Source of the DNA: an uncultured Alsobacter sp. | GTDB lineage: Bacteria > Pseudomonadota > Alphaproteobacteria > Rhizobiales > Beijerinckiaceae | DNA length: 64,000 bases | Assembly (NCBI RefSeq): GCF_945952055.1 | Contig: NZ_CAMFHB010000008.1 | Span: 1-64,000 of the forward strand | Direction: 5' to 3' | Shown: in pieces, positions 58,505 to 64,000 of the stretch | Numbering within the stretch: position 1 is the stretch's first letter | Layout of the letters: each line of letters begins with the position of its first letter | Notes under the pieces: model-generated | Database searches by the model: none | What the model saw: the letters and a program-made list of their open reading frames with translations, nothing else | Told to the model about the DNA's origin: nothing | Made by a program: the position numbers and the translations under genes

Positions 58505-58821
58505 TGGCAACCGCCCTGCCCCTGCGTTGGCTGGAAGCCGACAGCGACCACGACAGCCTCGATGTGCGCTGCCACGAGCTGACCATCTGCGATGCGCTCC
58601 ACAGCGACATCGCGAACGTCCACCACGACGAGAACGCCACCGGGCCCAAGCAGACCTTCGAGGAGGCCTGCGCCTACGCCAGGTTGTTCGTGGCGGCGCC
58701 CGAGCTGCTTGCGGCGGTAAAGCTGGCGAAGGAAGAGATCGAGTACGAACTCTGCGGGCGCCGTTCACCGGCTCTCGACGCCATCGACGTCGCCCTTGCC
58801 AAGCTGGAGGGCCGGTCGTGA
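58504..58821 (+). CDS. Early phage hypothetical protein
   Basis: 105 residues from the ATG at 58504, which overlaps the previous stop (ATGTGATG); a GTG one codon earlier is also possible. Contains NVHHDENATGPKQTFEEACAYARLFVAAPELLAAVKLAKEEIEYELCG, a phage early-protein pattern with no known role. Overlaps the next gene. Confidence 0.65.
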   Translation: MATALPLRWLEADSDHDSLDVRCHELTICDALHSDIANVHHDENATGPKQTFEEACAYARLFVAAPELLAAVKLAKEEIEYELCGRRSPALDAIDVALAKLEGRS

Positions 58822-59186
58822 GACAGATTACCGTCGACCAGTTCCGCGCCGAGCTCGTCGCCCAAGGCGTCAGCAGCCACGAGCACTTCGCGTTCCGCTG
58901 CCCGATGTGCGGCACGATCCAGTCCGGCCAGGATCTCATCAAGGCCGGCGCCGGCAAGACCTTCGCGGAGGTCGAACGCTACATCGCCTTCTCCTGCGTC
59001 GGTCGCTGGACCGGCGCGGGAGCGCCACGCAAGAAGCCGGACGGCAAGCCGTGCGACTGGACGCTCGGCGGGCTGTTCGCCCTGCACAAGCTGGAGGTCG
59101 TCACGCCTGAGGGCCAGACCTGCCCGCGGTTCGAGCCTGCCACGCCCGAAGAGGCGCAGGCGCACGAGAAAGGCCAGATGCCATGA
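58818..59186 (+). CDS. VVA0879-like phage protein
   Basis: 122 residues from a GTG that overlaps the previous stop (GTGA). The blocks HFAFRCPMCGTIQSGQDLIKAGAGKTFAEVERYIAFSCVGRWTGAG and CDWTLGGLFALHKLEVVTP are the VVA0879 family, with a CPMC zinc-like pair. These proteins are widespread in alphaproteobacterial phages and plasmids; the function is not known. Confidence 0.82.
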   Translation: MRQITVDQFRAELVAQGVSSHEHFAFRCPMCGTIQSGQDLIKAGAGKTFAEVERYIAFSCVGRWTGAGAPRKKPDGKPCDWTLGGLFALHKLEVVTPEGQTCPRFEPATPEEAQAHEKGQMP

Positions 59187-59653
59187 TCGCCTCGATCTCT
59201 TTTGACTGGTCGAGCATCGACCGCGTGAAGTCCTTCACCCGCGAGCAGTACGCCCAGCTCAGGGAAGTCCTGCCCGCGATGGACGAGTGGCAGGAGGGCA
59301 AGGAGAGCGCGCCCCCGTTCTACATGCACCGCGACACGCTCATCGATCTTGCGACCGATGGGCCCACCCTGGCCAAGCTCGGCCTGCCGTTCACCGTGAA
59401 GCGCTTCAAGGGCGCCTATTTCGCCGACAAGCGGCCCGAGGCCGGATCGACCGTCAACATCCAGATCGCGATCCCGGCCATCGGCCTGCTCGCGATGGAC
59501 GAGGTCATGGTGCTCGAGGACGCCTGCACGGACATCCTGCGGGGCCATCTGGAGGACGGCTGGCGGATCATCGCGGTCTGCCCGCCCGACGCGCAGCGCC
59601 GGCCCGACTACGTGCTCGGGCGCTCGTCGGCGGGACGGGAGGGCAAGCGATGA
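59183..59653 (+). CDS. Early phage hypothetical protein
   Basis: 156 residues from the ATG at 59183, overlapping the previous stop. Sequence (SISFDWSSIDRVKSFTREQYAQLREVLPAMDEWQEGK, HRDTLIDLATDGPTLAKLGLPFTVKRFKGAYFADKRPEAG) has no motif I can name. Part of a run of four overlapping early genes. Confidence 0.65.
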   Translation: MIASISFDWSSIDRVKSFTREQYAQLREVLPAMDEWQEGKESAPPFYMHRDTLIDLATDGPTLAKLGLPFTVKRFKGAYFADKRPEAGSTVNIQIAIPAIGLLAMDEVMVLEDACTDILRGHLEDGWRIIAVCPPDAQRRPDYVLGRSSAGREGKR

Positions 59654-59898
59654 TGCAGGGCCCCGAATGGTGGCGCGAGGCCGAGAACGATCTCGACATG
59701 CTCCACGGTCGCGGCCGGCACGCGCACCCCGGCAACGTCTGCTGGAACGACGGGATCTACGCCAGGTCGCTGGAGCAGAAGTGGCACATGCGGCTCCCCG
59801 ACCTGGAGAAGCGGATCGCGGACGCGAAGATCCGGCCCGCGCTCGACGACCCCGACCTGGACGCGAAGGTCCAGGCCTTCGTCGAAGGCCGGTCCTGA
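59650..59898 (+). CDS. Small early phage protein
   Basis: 82 residues from the ATG at 59650, overlapping the previous gene by 4 bp (ATGA). Trp/His-rich and charged (GPEWWREAENDLDMLHGRGRHAHPGNVCWNDGIYARSLEQKWHMRLPDLEKRIADAKIRP). Last gene of the first early operon; a terminator follows. Confidence 0.65.
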   Translation: MMQGPEWWREAENDLDMLHGRGRHAHPGNVCWNDGIYARSLEQKWHMRLPDLEKRIADAKIRPALDDPDLDAKVQAFVEGRS

Positions 59899-59903
59899 CA
59901 GCG

Positions 59904-59941
59904 AGGCGGCGCGATTTTCATCGTGCCGCCTTTGCTTTTTT
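59904..59941 (+). terminator. Terminator at the end of the first early operon
   Basis: A 12-bp stem (59904-59915 with 59920-59931, one wobble) with a 4-base loop and a T-rich tail TTTGCTTTTTT that runs into the next promoter element. Confidence 0.85.
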
Positions 59942-59973
59942 CTGTACGTCTCGCTTATTTCTGGTAGATTGAA
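59934..59973 (+). promoter_or_regulatory. Early promoter element, copy 2
   Basis: GCTTTTTTCTGTACGT then CTCGCTTATTTCTGGTAGATTGAA; identical spacing to copies 1 and 4. It drives the gene at 60006 and follows directly on the terminator tail. Confidence 0.7.
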
Positions 59974-60005
59974 GGCATCGGATTTCCCTACCACGGAGAC
60001 GAGCG

Positions 60006-60329
60006 ATGACCCACCCCACCTTCACCTTCCTGACCGAAACCGGCCGCTACGACCGCGCGGCGATCATGCGTGCCGCATGGGCGCGGGTGAAGGCCGCCCC
60101 GAACAACAACCGGGCCCGGCGCCTGTCGATGGCCCTGGGTCTGATCTGGGCGCAGGCGAAGGACCAGCGCGAGCAGTTCGGCCTCAACGCGGCCGAGCGC
60201 GAGCTGCACGACGCCCGCACCGCGCTGGCGGCAGCCGACCTCATGCACGACAGCACCCGCGACTGGCGCGCTGCCCGCTCGGCCGCGGAGGCCCGGATCG
60301 CGGCCCTGAGCGCCCCAAAGCAGGGCTGA
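60006..60329 (+). CDS. Early phage hypothetical protein
   Basis: 107 residues, with CCACGGAGACGAGC before the ATG. Helical (YDRAAIMRAAWARVKAAPNNNRARRLSMALGLIWAQAKDQREQFGLNAAERELHDARTALAAADLMHD). The early part resembles small phage proteins of unknown function. It is followed by a terminator that includes its stop codon. Confidence 0.7.
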   Translation: MTHPTFTFLTETGRYDRAAIMRAAWARVKAAPNNNRARRLSMALGLIWAQAKDQREQFGLNAAERELHDARTALAAADLMHDSTRDWRAARSAAEARIAALSAPKQG

Positions 60330-60342
60330 TGACTGCTTTTTT
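60317..60342 (+). terminator. Terminator after the 107-residue gene
   Basis: AAAGCAG (60317-60323) and CTGCTTT (60333-60339) form a stem with a 9-base loop, then T. The stop codon lies in the loop. The T-tract is followed by a shortened copy of the early element (to 60345). Confidence 0.7.
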
Positions 60343-60345
60343 CTG
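60335..60345 (+). promoter_or_regulatory. Shortened early element
   Basis: Contains GCTTTTTTCTG only, then runs into the CAACAGGAGACGACC ribosome site of the next gene. It lacks CTGTACGT and the -10, so it is probably only the terminator portion of the cassette. Confidence 0.5.
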
Positions 60346-60361
60346 CAACAGGAGACGACCG

Positions 60362-60502
60362 ATGTTCGTGACCTACTCCGGTACCCGCGACGGGCGCCAT
60401 TGGGGCCGCTGGCTCGACGACCTCTGGATGGCCTCGGCCAGCCACCCGGTGTCCAGCTGCTGCTGGATGATCCCCGGCACCGCCGACCCGAACGAGGACT
60501 GA
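60362..60502 (+). CDS. Very small early phage protein
   Basis: 46 residues from the ATG at 60362, preceded by ACAGGAGACGACC, a strong ribosome site. Sequence (FVTYSGTRDGRHWGRWLDDLWMASAS, CCWMIPGTADPNED) is Trp-rich, with a CC pair. No similarity recognised. The ribosome site and terminator upstream support it. Confidence 0.6.
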   Translation: MFVTYSGTRDGRHWGRWLDDLWMASASHPVSSCCWMIPGTADPNED

Positions 60503-60588
60503 GCGCGCTTGCCGCCCTCCATCGGGTCGCTCCGCGCGGCCCGATCCGGGGATGCACCTGCGCTCCCGCCCCTCCACAGGAGAGATCC

Positions 60589-62553
60589 ATGATCAAGACC
60601 GCGAATGCCAAACCGGCGCCGAAGGCGAAGGCCAAGCCGCCGAAGGTCGACAAGCCGAAGGTCGAATTCACTCCGGCGCCGACCGGGCCGACCACCCTGC
60701 CGCTCTGGCAGATCCGGTCGGGCCACGACGACAACGAAGTCACGATCAACGTCCGCCAGATCGGGCGCGGCGAGGGCATCGCCGGCCTTGCGGCCAGCAT
60801 CGAGACCCACGGCCTCATCCAGCCGCTCCTGGTGCGCCAGCTCGCGCACGAGAACTTCCAGGTCGTGGACGGCAACCGCCGCTTCACCGCGCTGCTCGAC
60901 ATGCGCTCGCGCGACGTGATCCCTCACGACTTCCCCGTGCCGGTGCTGGTCCGCGACCTGAGCGACGAGTACGCCCGCGAACGGTCGCTGGCCGCCAACG
61001 TGGTGCGTCTCCAGATGCACGGCGCCGACGAGGTCGAGGCCTTCCTGCGCCTGGCCCAGCAGGGCTTGAACACGGCCGAGATCGCCAACCGGTTCGGCAT
61101 CCTTGAGAGCCAGGTGGTCCAGCGCCTCGCGCTGGCCAGCGTGGCCCCCGAGGTCATGGCGGCATGGCGCGCCGGCCAGATCACGCTGGAGCACGTCAAG
61201 GCCTTCACCCTGCGCGACGACCACGACCGGCACCGAGAGCTGCTCGAAACCGTGCTCAAGTCCCACAAGACCGCGTGGAGCTACGAGCCACGCTGGATCC
61301 GCGAGCAGATCACCGACGAGGCCGTGCCCACGACCGACCGGCGCGTGCGCATGATCGGCGGCATCGAGGTCTACACCGAGGCCGGCGGCACGATCACCTC
61401 CGACCTGTTCGGCGACAAGGCCTGGATCGAGGACGTGGCGCTGCTCGACAAGCTGGCCGACCAGAAGATCGCGGCCGTGATCGCCGAAGTCCGCGCCGAA
61501 GGCTGGAAAGAGGTCCTGACGGACCATCCGAGCTGGTGGTGGAGCCGCGACCGGATCAAGTCGTCCGAGGCGCCCCCGGAACCGGAAGAGCTGGTAACCC
61601 TGCGCGACGAGGTCCAGAAGCTCGAAGACGAGTGCGAAGGCTTCTACCAGGACGAAGGCGTCGAGACGGACGACGACGGCGATCCGATCCTCACCCCCGA
61701 GCAAAAGGCGCTCGAGGACAAGATCCAGCAGCTCCAGATGCGGATCCGCACGCTGGAGGCGGAGCACGCCAAGGCAACGGCCGAGGTGCAGTTCACGGCG
61801 GCCGACAAGGCCAGCGCGATGGCGTGCGTCAAGGTCGGCTACAACGGCGAGATCGAGATCGAACGCGGGTTCCGCGAGCCGGCGCCCCGCGAGGGCGACA
61901 GCGGTGGTTTCGGCAGCAAGCCGAAGGTCGCGCCCGAGGAGGCCGATCTCAGCCAGGCCATGCGTGACGACCTCCAGCGCGTCATGACCAACGCCTTGCA
62001 GCACGCGGCGCTCGACAACCAGCGCGTCACGCTGGCGATGCTGGCGGCCACCATGGCCCACAAGGCCCATTCGCTGGGCGGCGGCACGCAGCCGATGCGC
62101 ATCACGCTGACGCAGCCGGCAAACAGCCAGGACGCCGGGATCGTGGAGAAGCGGTCGGCACTGCCGCAGGGCAGCTACGCCGAGCTGCTGGAGATGTTCC
62201 TGTCGGGCTCGCCGAAGGCCTCGATCGACGCGATCGCCGCGTGCGCCGCGCTCGTCATCGATGTGACCGGGATCACCTCGACATGGCAGGGCGCGCTGCA
62301 GGACGCGGACGTGAAGGCGGTGCGCAACGCGCTCGCGCCCGACGTCCGCAAGACCTGGACCCCGACCGTGGAGAACTTCTTCGGCCGCGTCGGCAAGTCG
62401 GTCATCCTCGACGCGATCAAGGACATGGGCGGGACCGCGGACGCGAGCGGCAAGAAGGCCGACCTCGCCGCCACGGCCGCCGCGCTGGCGGCCGAGAGCA
62501 ACTGGCTCCCGCCGGCCCTGCGGACCTCGACCTACGCCGGCCCGAAGGCCTGA
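60589..62553 (+). CDS. Phage ParB-family protein
   Basis: 654 residues from the ATG at 60589, following CCACAGGAGAGATCC. A basic Ala/Lys/Pro-rich N-tail precedes a ParB-like N-terminal domain (about 50-140; GLAASIETHGLIQPLLVR, DGNRRFTALLDM at 94-105, with GNRR in place of GERR). A KorB/ParB helix-turn-helix follows (DEVEAFLRLAQQGLNTAEIANRFGILESQVVQRLALASVAPEVMAAWRAG). The long C-terminal part includes an acidic coiled region and a Trp-rich DHPSWWWSRDR. No parA is adjacent, so it may act in phage DNA control or replication rather than segregation. Confidence 0.82.
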   Translation: MIKTANAKPAPKAKAKPPKVDKPKVEFTPAPTGPTTLPLWQIRSGHDDNEVTINVRQIGRGEGIAGLAASIETHGLIQPLLVRQLAHENFQVVDGNRRFTALLDMRSRDVIPHDFPVPVLVRDLSDEYARERSLAANVVRLQMHGADEVEAFLRLAQQGLNTAEIANRFGILESQVVQRLALASVAPEVMAAWRAGQITLEHVKAFTLRDDHDRHRELLETVLKSHKTAWSYEPRWIREQITDEAVPTTDRRVRMIGGIEVYTEAGGTITSDLFGDKAWIEDVALLDKLADQKIAAVIAEVRAEGWKEVLTDHPSWWWSRDRIKSSEAPPEPEELVTLRDEVQKLEDECEGFYQDEGVETDDDGDPILTPEQKALEDKIQQLQMRIRTLEAEHAKATAEVQFTAADKASAMACVKVGYNGEIEIERGFREPAPREGDSGGFGSKPKVAPEEADLSQAMRDDLQRVMTNALQHAALDNQRVTLAMLAATMAHKAHSLGGGTQPMRITLTQPANSQDAGIVEKRSALPQGSYAELLEMFLSGSPKASIDAIAACAALVIDVTGITSTWQGALQDADVKAVRNALAPDVRKTWTPTVENFFGRVGKSVILDAIKDMGGTADASGKKADLAATAAALAAESNWLPPALRTSTYAGPKA

Positions 62554-62563
62554 ACGACCCGGC

Positions 62564-62599
62564 GGGGCGGCCATAACCGCCCCTCCAGACTGCTTTTTT
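62564..62599 (+). terminator. Possible terminator after the ParB-family gene
   Basis: GGGGCGG and CCGCCCC (62564-62583) form a 7-bp stem with a 6-base loop, but the six T lie 10 bases further on at the start of the next promoter element, so termination may be inefficient. Confidence 0.55.
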
Positions 62600-62632
62600 C
62601 TGTACGTCCCCAGCCACTTCGGCGAGACTGAA
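62592..62632 (+). promoter_or_regulatory. Early promoter element, copy 3 (divergent 3' half)
   Basis: GCTTTTTTCTGTACGT is exact, but the following spacer CCCCAGCCACTTCGG is not AT-rich as in copies 1, 2 and 4, and the -10 reads GAGACTGAAT. It likely drives the gene at 62668. Confidence 0.6.
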
Positions 62633-62667
62633 TACTGCCCTAAACCCCTGCCACAGGAGAGAATATC

Positions 62668-63006
62668 ATGGCCAGCATTGGCGTGAACGTTCACGGCCCG
62701 CGCTTCTATTTGAGCAGCGCGATGGAGCACAACAGCGGCACCGTCTCGGTGTGCATCAAGGTCTTTGAAGAGGATAAGCCCGGGCGCGAGCTTCTGGACC
62801 TCGGCCTGTTCGGGCGGACCCTGATCGACATCCAGAAGATCCAGCGGCTGGCAGAAGCCATCCACGCGATCTGGGGTGACAACCCGGCGCCAGGCTGCGC
62901 GCGGGACGCCCCCAACACGTTCGCGGTCCTGGCCCGCAACACCGCGCCGCGCGGGTGGGGCGAGGCGGGCGGCCCGACCGACCAGATCCACGACGCGGCG
63001 GAGTGA
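62668..63006 (+). CDS. Early phage hypothetical protein
   Basis: 112 residues; CCACAGGAGAGAATATC precedes the ATG. Sequence (SIGVNVHGPRFYLSSAMEHNSGTVSVCIKVFEED, IQKIQRLAEAIHAIWGDN) is unknown to me. Cotranscribed with the next gene, 4 bp away. Confidence 0.65.
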   Translation: MASIGVNVHGPRFYLSSAMEHNSGTVSVCIKVFEEDKPGRELLDLGLFGRTLIDIQKIQRLAEAIHAIWGDNPAPGCARDAPNTFAVLARNTAPRGWGEAGGPTDQIHDAAE

Positions 63007-63010
63007 GGAG

Positions 63011-63238
63011 ATGAGCGGATGCCCACCCTTCCCCACCGGCAACGATGGCGCAGACCGGTTCCGGATCGCCGTCGAGGAGACGCGCCACGTCGTCTACGAG
63101 ATCGAAGCCGACAGCGCGGATGCCGCGCTCCGCGCATTCATCGAGTGCGGCGCTGGTCAAGAGGTGTCCAGCACAGTCCTGACAGTGTCGTTGCGGGCGG
63201 ACCCGAAGCGGACCCAGGACATCCCCGAGATCGCCTAG
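63011..63238 (+). CDS. Small early phage protein
   Basis: 75 residues from the ATG at 63011, following GAGGAG directly after the previous stop. Sequence (FRIAVEETRHVVYEIEADSADAALRAFIECGAGQEVSSTVLTVSLRADPKR) looks like the small alpha/beta early proteins found in phages. No function known. Confidence 0.6.
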   Translation: MSGCPPFPTGNDGADRFRIAVEETRHVVYEIEADSADAALRAFIECGAGQEVSSTVLTVSLRADPKRTQDIPEIA

Positions 63239-63266
63239 CCGTGTCTTGCGTATAGGCGAAGTCGAG

Positions 63267-63310
63267 AGCAGTCACAGCGGGAATTATTCTTGTGCTGTGA
63301 CTGCTTTTTT
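63267..63310 (+). terminator. Strong terminator before promoter copy 4
   Basis: A perfect 12-bp stem, AGCAGTCACAGC (63267-63278) with GCTGTGACTGCT (63294-63305), then six T (63305-63310), which are the first T of the promoter element. Confidence 0.9.
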
Positions 63311-63342
63311 CTGTACGTATCGCTTAATTCTGGTAGCCTGAA
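63303..63342 (+). promoter_or_regulatory. Early promoter element, copy 4
   Basis: GCTTTTTTCTGTACGT then ATCGCTTAATTCTGGTAGCCTGAA, with the same spacing as copies 1 and 2. The gene at 63374 begins 31 bp downstream. Confidence 0.7.
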
Positions 63343-63373
63343 TGTGTTGGATCCCTACCACAGGAACACCACC

Positions 63374-64000
63374 ATGAACGACCTGTTCTCCGGGCCTTCG
63401 CCCGTCGATGCCCTGCGCGCCGTCCTCGACCAGCTCAGCCCCAAGGACCGCGCCTTCGGCGAAAGCCTGATCGCCTCCGTCGAGCGCGCCCGCGGCCGCG
63501 CGTCGGACAAGCAGCTCTACTGGCTCGCCGAGCTGGCCAAGCGCGCCAGCGCGCCCAAGCCCGAGCGCACCAGGACCGAGATCGGCGACCTCGCCGGCGT
63601 CATGGCCCTGTTCGACAAGGCCCGCGAAAAGCTCAAGCGCCCGGTCGTCACCCTGCGCTTCGACGGCGTGGGCGACGTGCGCCTCGACGTGGCCGGCACC
63701 ACCGCCCGCGTCCCGGGCTCGATCAACGTGTCCAGCGCCGGGCGCTGGGGCGAGCGGACCTGGTACGGGCGGATCCTGCAGGACGGGACGTTCGAGGCCT
63801 CGCCCCGCGTCCATACGCCCGAGCAGCTTGCCGATGGCCTCAAGGCCTTCGCCTGCGATCCCGCCGGGGTGGCATCGGCCCAGGGCCTCACCACCGGCCG
63901 GTGCCGCTTCTGCGAGATCGAGCTGACCGACGAGCGCTCGGCCGCGGTCGGCTACGGCAAGACCTGCGCCGCCAATTGGGGCTTGCCGTGGGGCGCTCGC
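63374..64000 (+). CDS. DUF6011-like phage protein (3' partial)
   Basis: At least 209 residues, still open at the window edge. N-terminal helices (SPVDALRAVLDQLSPKDRAFGESLIASVERARGRASDKQLYWLAELAKRASAPK), a beta middle and a Cys cluster (CRFCEIELTDERSAAVGYGKTCAANWG) with C-x2-C and a further C, a DUF6011-type zinc motif. Other phages carry this protein in early regions; its function is not known. Leader CTACCACAGGAACACC precedes the ATG. Confidence 0.75.
   Translation, partial: MNDLFSGPSPVDALRAVLDQLSPKDRAFGESLIASVERARGRASDKQLYWLAELAKRASAPKPERTRTEIGDLAGVMALFDKAREKLKRPVVTLRFDGVGDVRLDVAGTTARVPGSINVSSAGRWGERTWYGRILQDGTFEASPRVHTPEQLADGLKAFACDPAGVASAQGLTTGRCRFCEIELTDERSAAVGYGKTCAANWGLPWGAR

Larger units (their letters stand above)
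22875..64000. mobile_element. Prophage (myovirus type), left part, continues past the window
   Basis: Bounded on the left by the tRNA-Asp fragment. It contains a full set of head, contractile tail, baseplate and lysis genes on the minus strand (57264 to 23505) and an early block on the plus strand (57365 to the edge). No integrase or repressor gene is in the window; both are expected to the right. All recognised structural genes are intact, so the phage may be functional. Confidence 0.9.

Noticed and set aside
60503-60588. Inverted ATCGGG/CCCGAT pair before the ParB-family gene
   Set aside because: Long loop and no T-tract, so not called as a terminator.

Overview
The window is GC-rich (most third codon positions are G or C), carries Rhizobiales-style dispersed palindromic repeats, and encodes a LivMHFG-type transporter, a PotABCD-type transporter, a CHASE2 cyclase and caspase-like secreted proteins. 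It therefore looks like an alphaproteobacterium, most likely of the order Hyphomicrobiales (Rhizobiales). This is inferred from gene content and composition; no rRNA gene is present to settle it. The window divides into host chromosome (1 to about 22,874) and the left two thirds or more of an integrated tailed phage (about 22,875 to beyond 64,000).

Host part. A formylglycine-generating-enzyme-like (SUMF1) protein runs in from the left edge and is followed by a lone Flp pilin gene. Next is an aromatic-acid cluster: a Rieske oxygenase alpha subunit (+), then on the minus strand an NTF2/SnoaL-like protein and a complete branched-chain-type ABC importer (livM, livH, livF, livG and a periplasmic binding protein), then a carboxymuconolactone-decarboxylase-like protein (+). 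A near-identical ATCGA(A/T)ATCGAT palindrome precedes both the Rieske gene and the binding-protein gene, suggesting one regulator for uptake and ring oxidation. A minus-strand operon follows: PotD-like binding protein, two permeases, ATPase and adenine deaminase, perhaps a purine or amine scavenging unit. Then come a secreted DUF4384-like protein, a divergent CHASE2 adenylate/guanylate cyclase, and two tandem secreted caspase-like proteins with peptidoglycan-binding-like and Cys-rich C-terminal parts. A small secreted protein and an NAD(P)H-dependent FMN reductase end the host part.

Prophage. The junction is a 47-bp 3' fragment of tRNA-Asp(GTC) at 22,875-22,921. The intact tRNA and the integrase should lie beyond the right edge. 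A large minus-strand late block (57,264 down to 23,505) encodes, in transcription order: a Mom/antirestriction-like DNA modification enzyme, a ParB-domain protein, terminase small and large subunits, portal, protease-scaffold, capsid, head-tail completion proteins, a fibre-like repeat protein, contractile sheath and tube, tail-assembly chaperones with a -1 frameshift site, tape measure, baseplate (hub, spike, gp25, J, I), tail fibre, glycosyltransferase, endolysin, holin, spanins, a phosphoesterase, and DUF1937 and DUF6378 proteins. This is a myovirus with a contractile tail. Factor-independent terminators follow the capsid gene, the sheath gene and the end of the block. A plus-strand ORF lies antisense between tape measure and gp10.

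The early block (57,293 to the right edge) runs on the plus strand. It consists of small overlapping hypothetical genes, a large ParB-family protein and a DUF6011-like protein. Four copies of a roughly 40-bp promoter-like element (GCTTTTTTCTGTACGT, about 16 bp, then TAGnnTGAA in three of the copies) start its transcription units. Where a gene lies upstream, the T-tract belongs to, or closely follows, a terminator hairpin, so units are punctuated by compact terminator-promoter cassettes. Many early genes also share a CCAC(A/G)GGAG-like leader at the ribosome site. The most unusual signals are these cassettes, the Mom-like/ParB pair, the 16-unit 20-residue repeat protein and the caspase/cyclase/DUF4384 neighbourhood.
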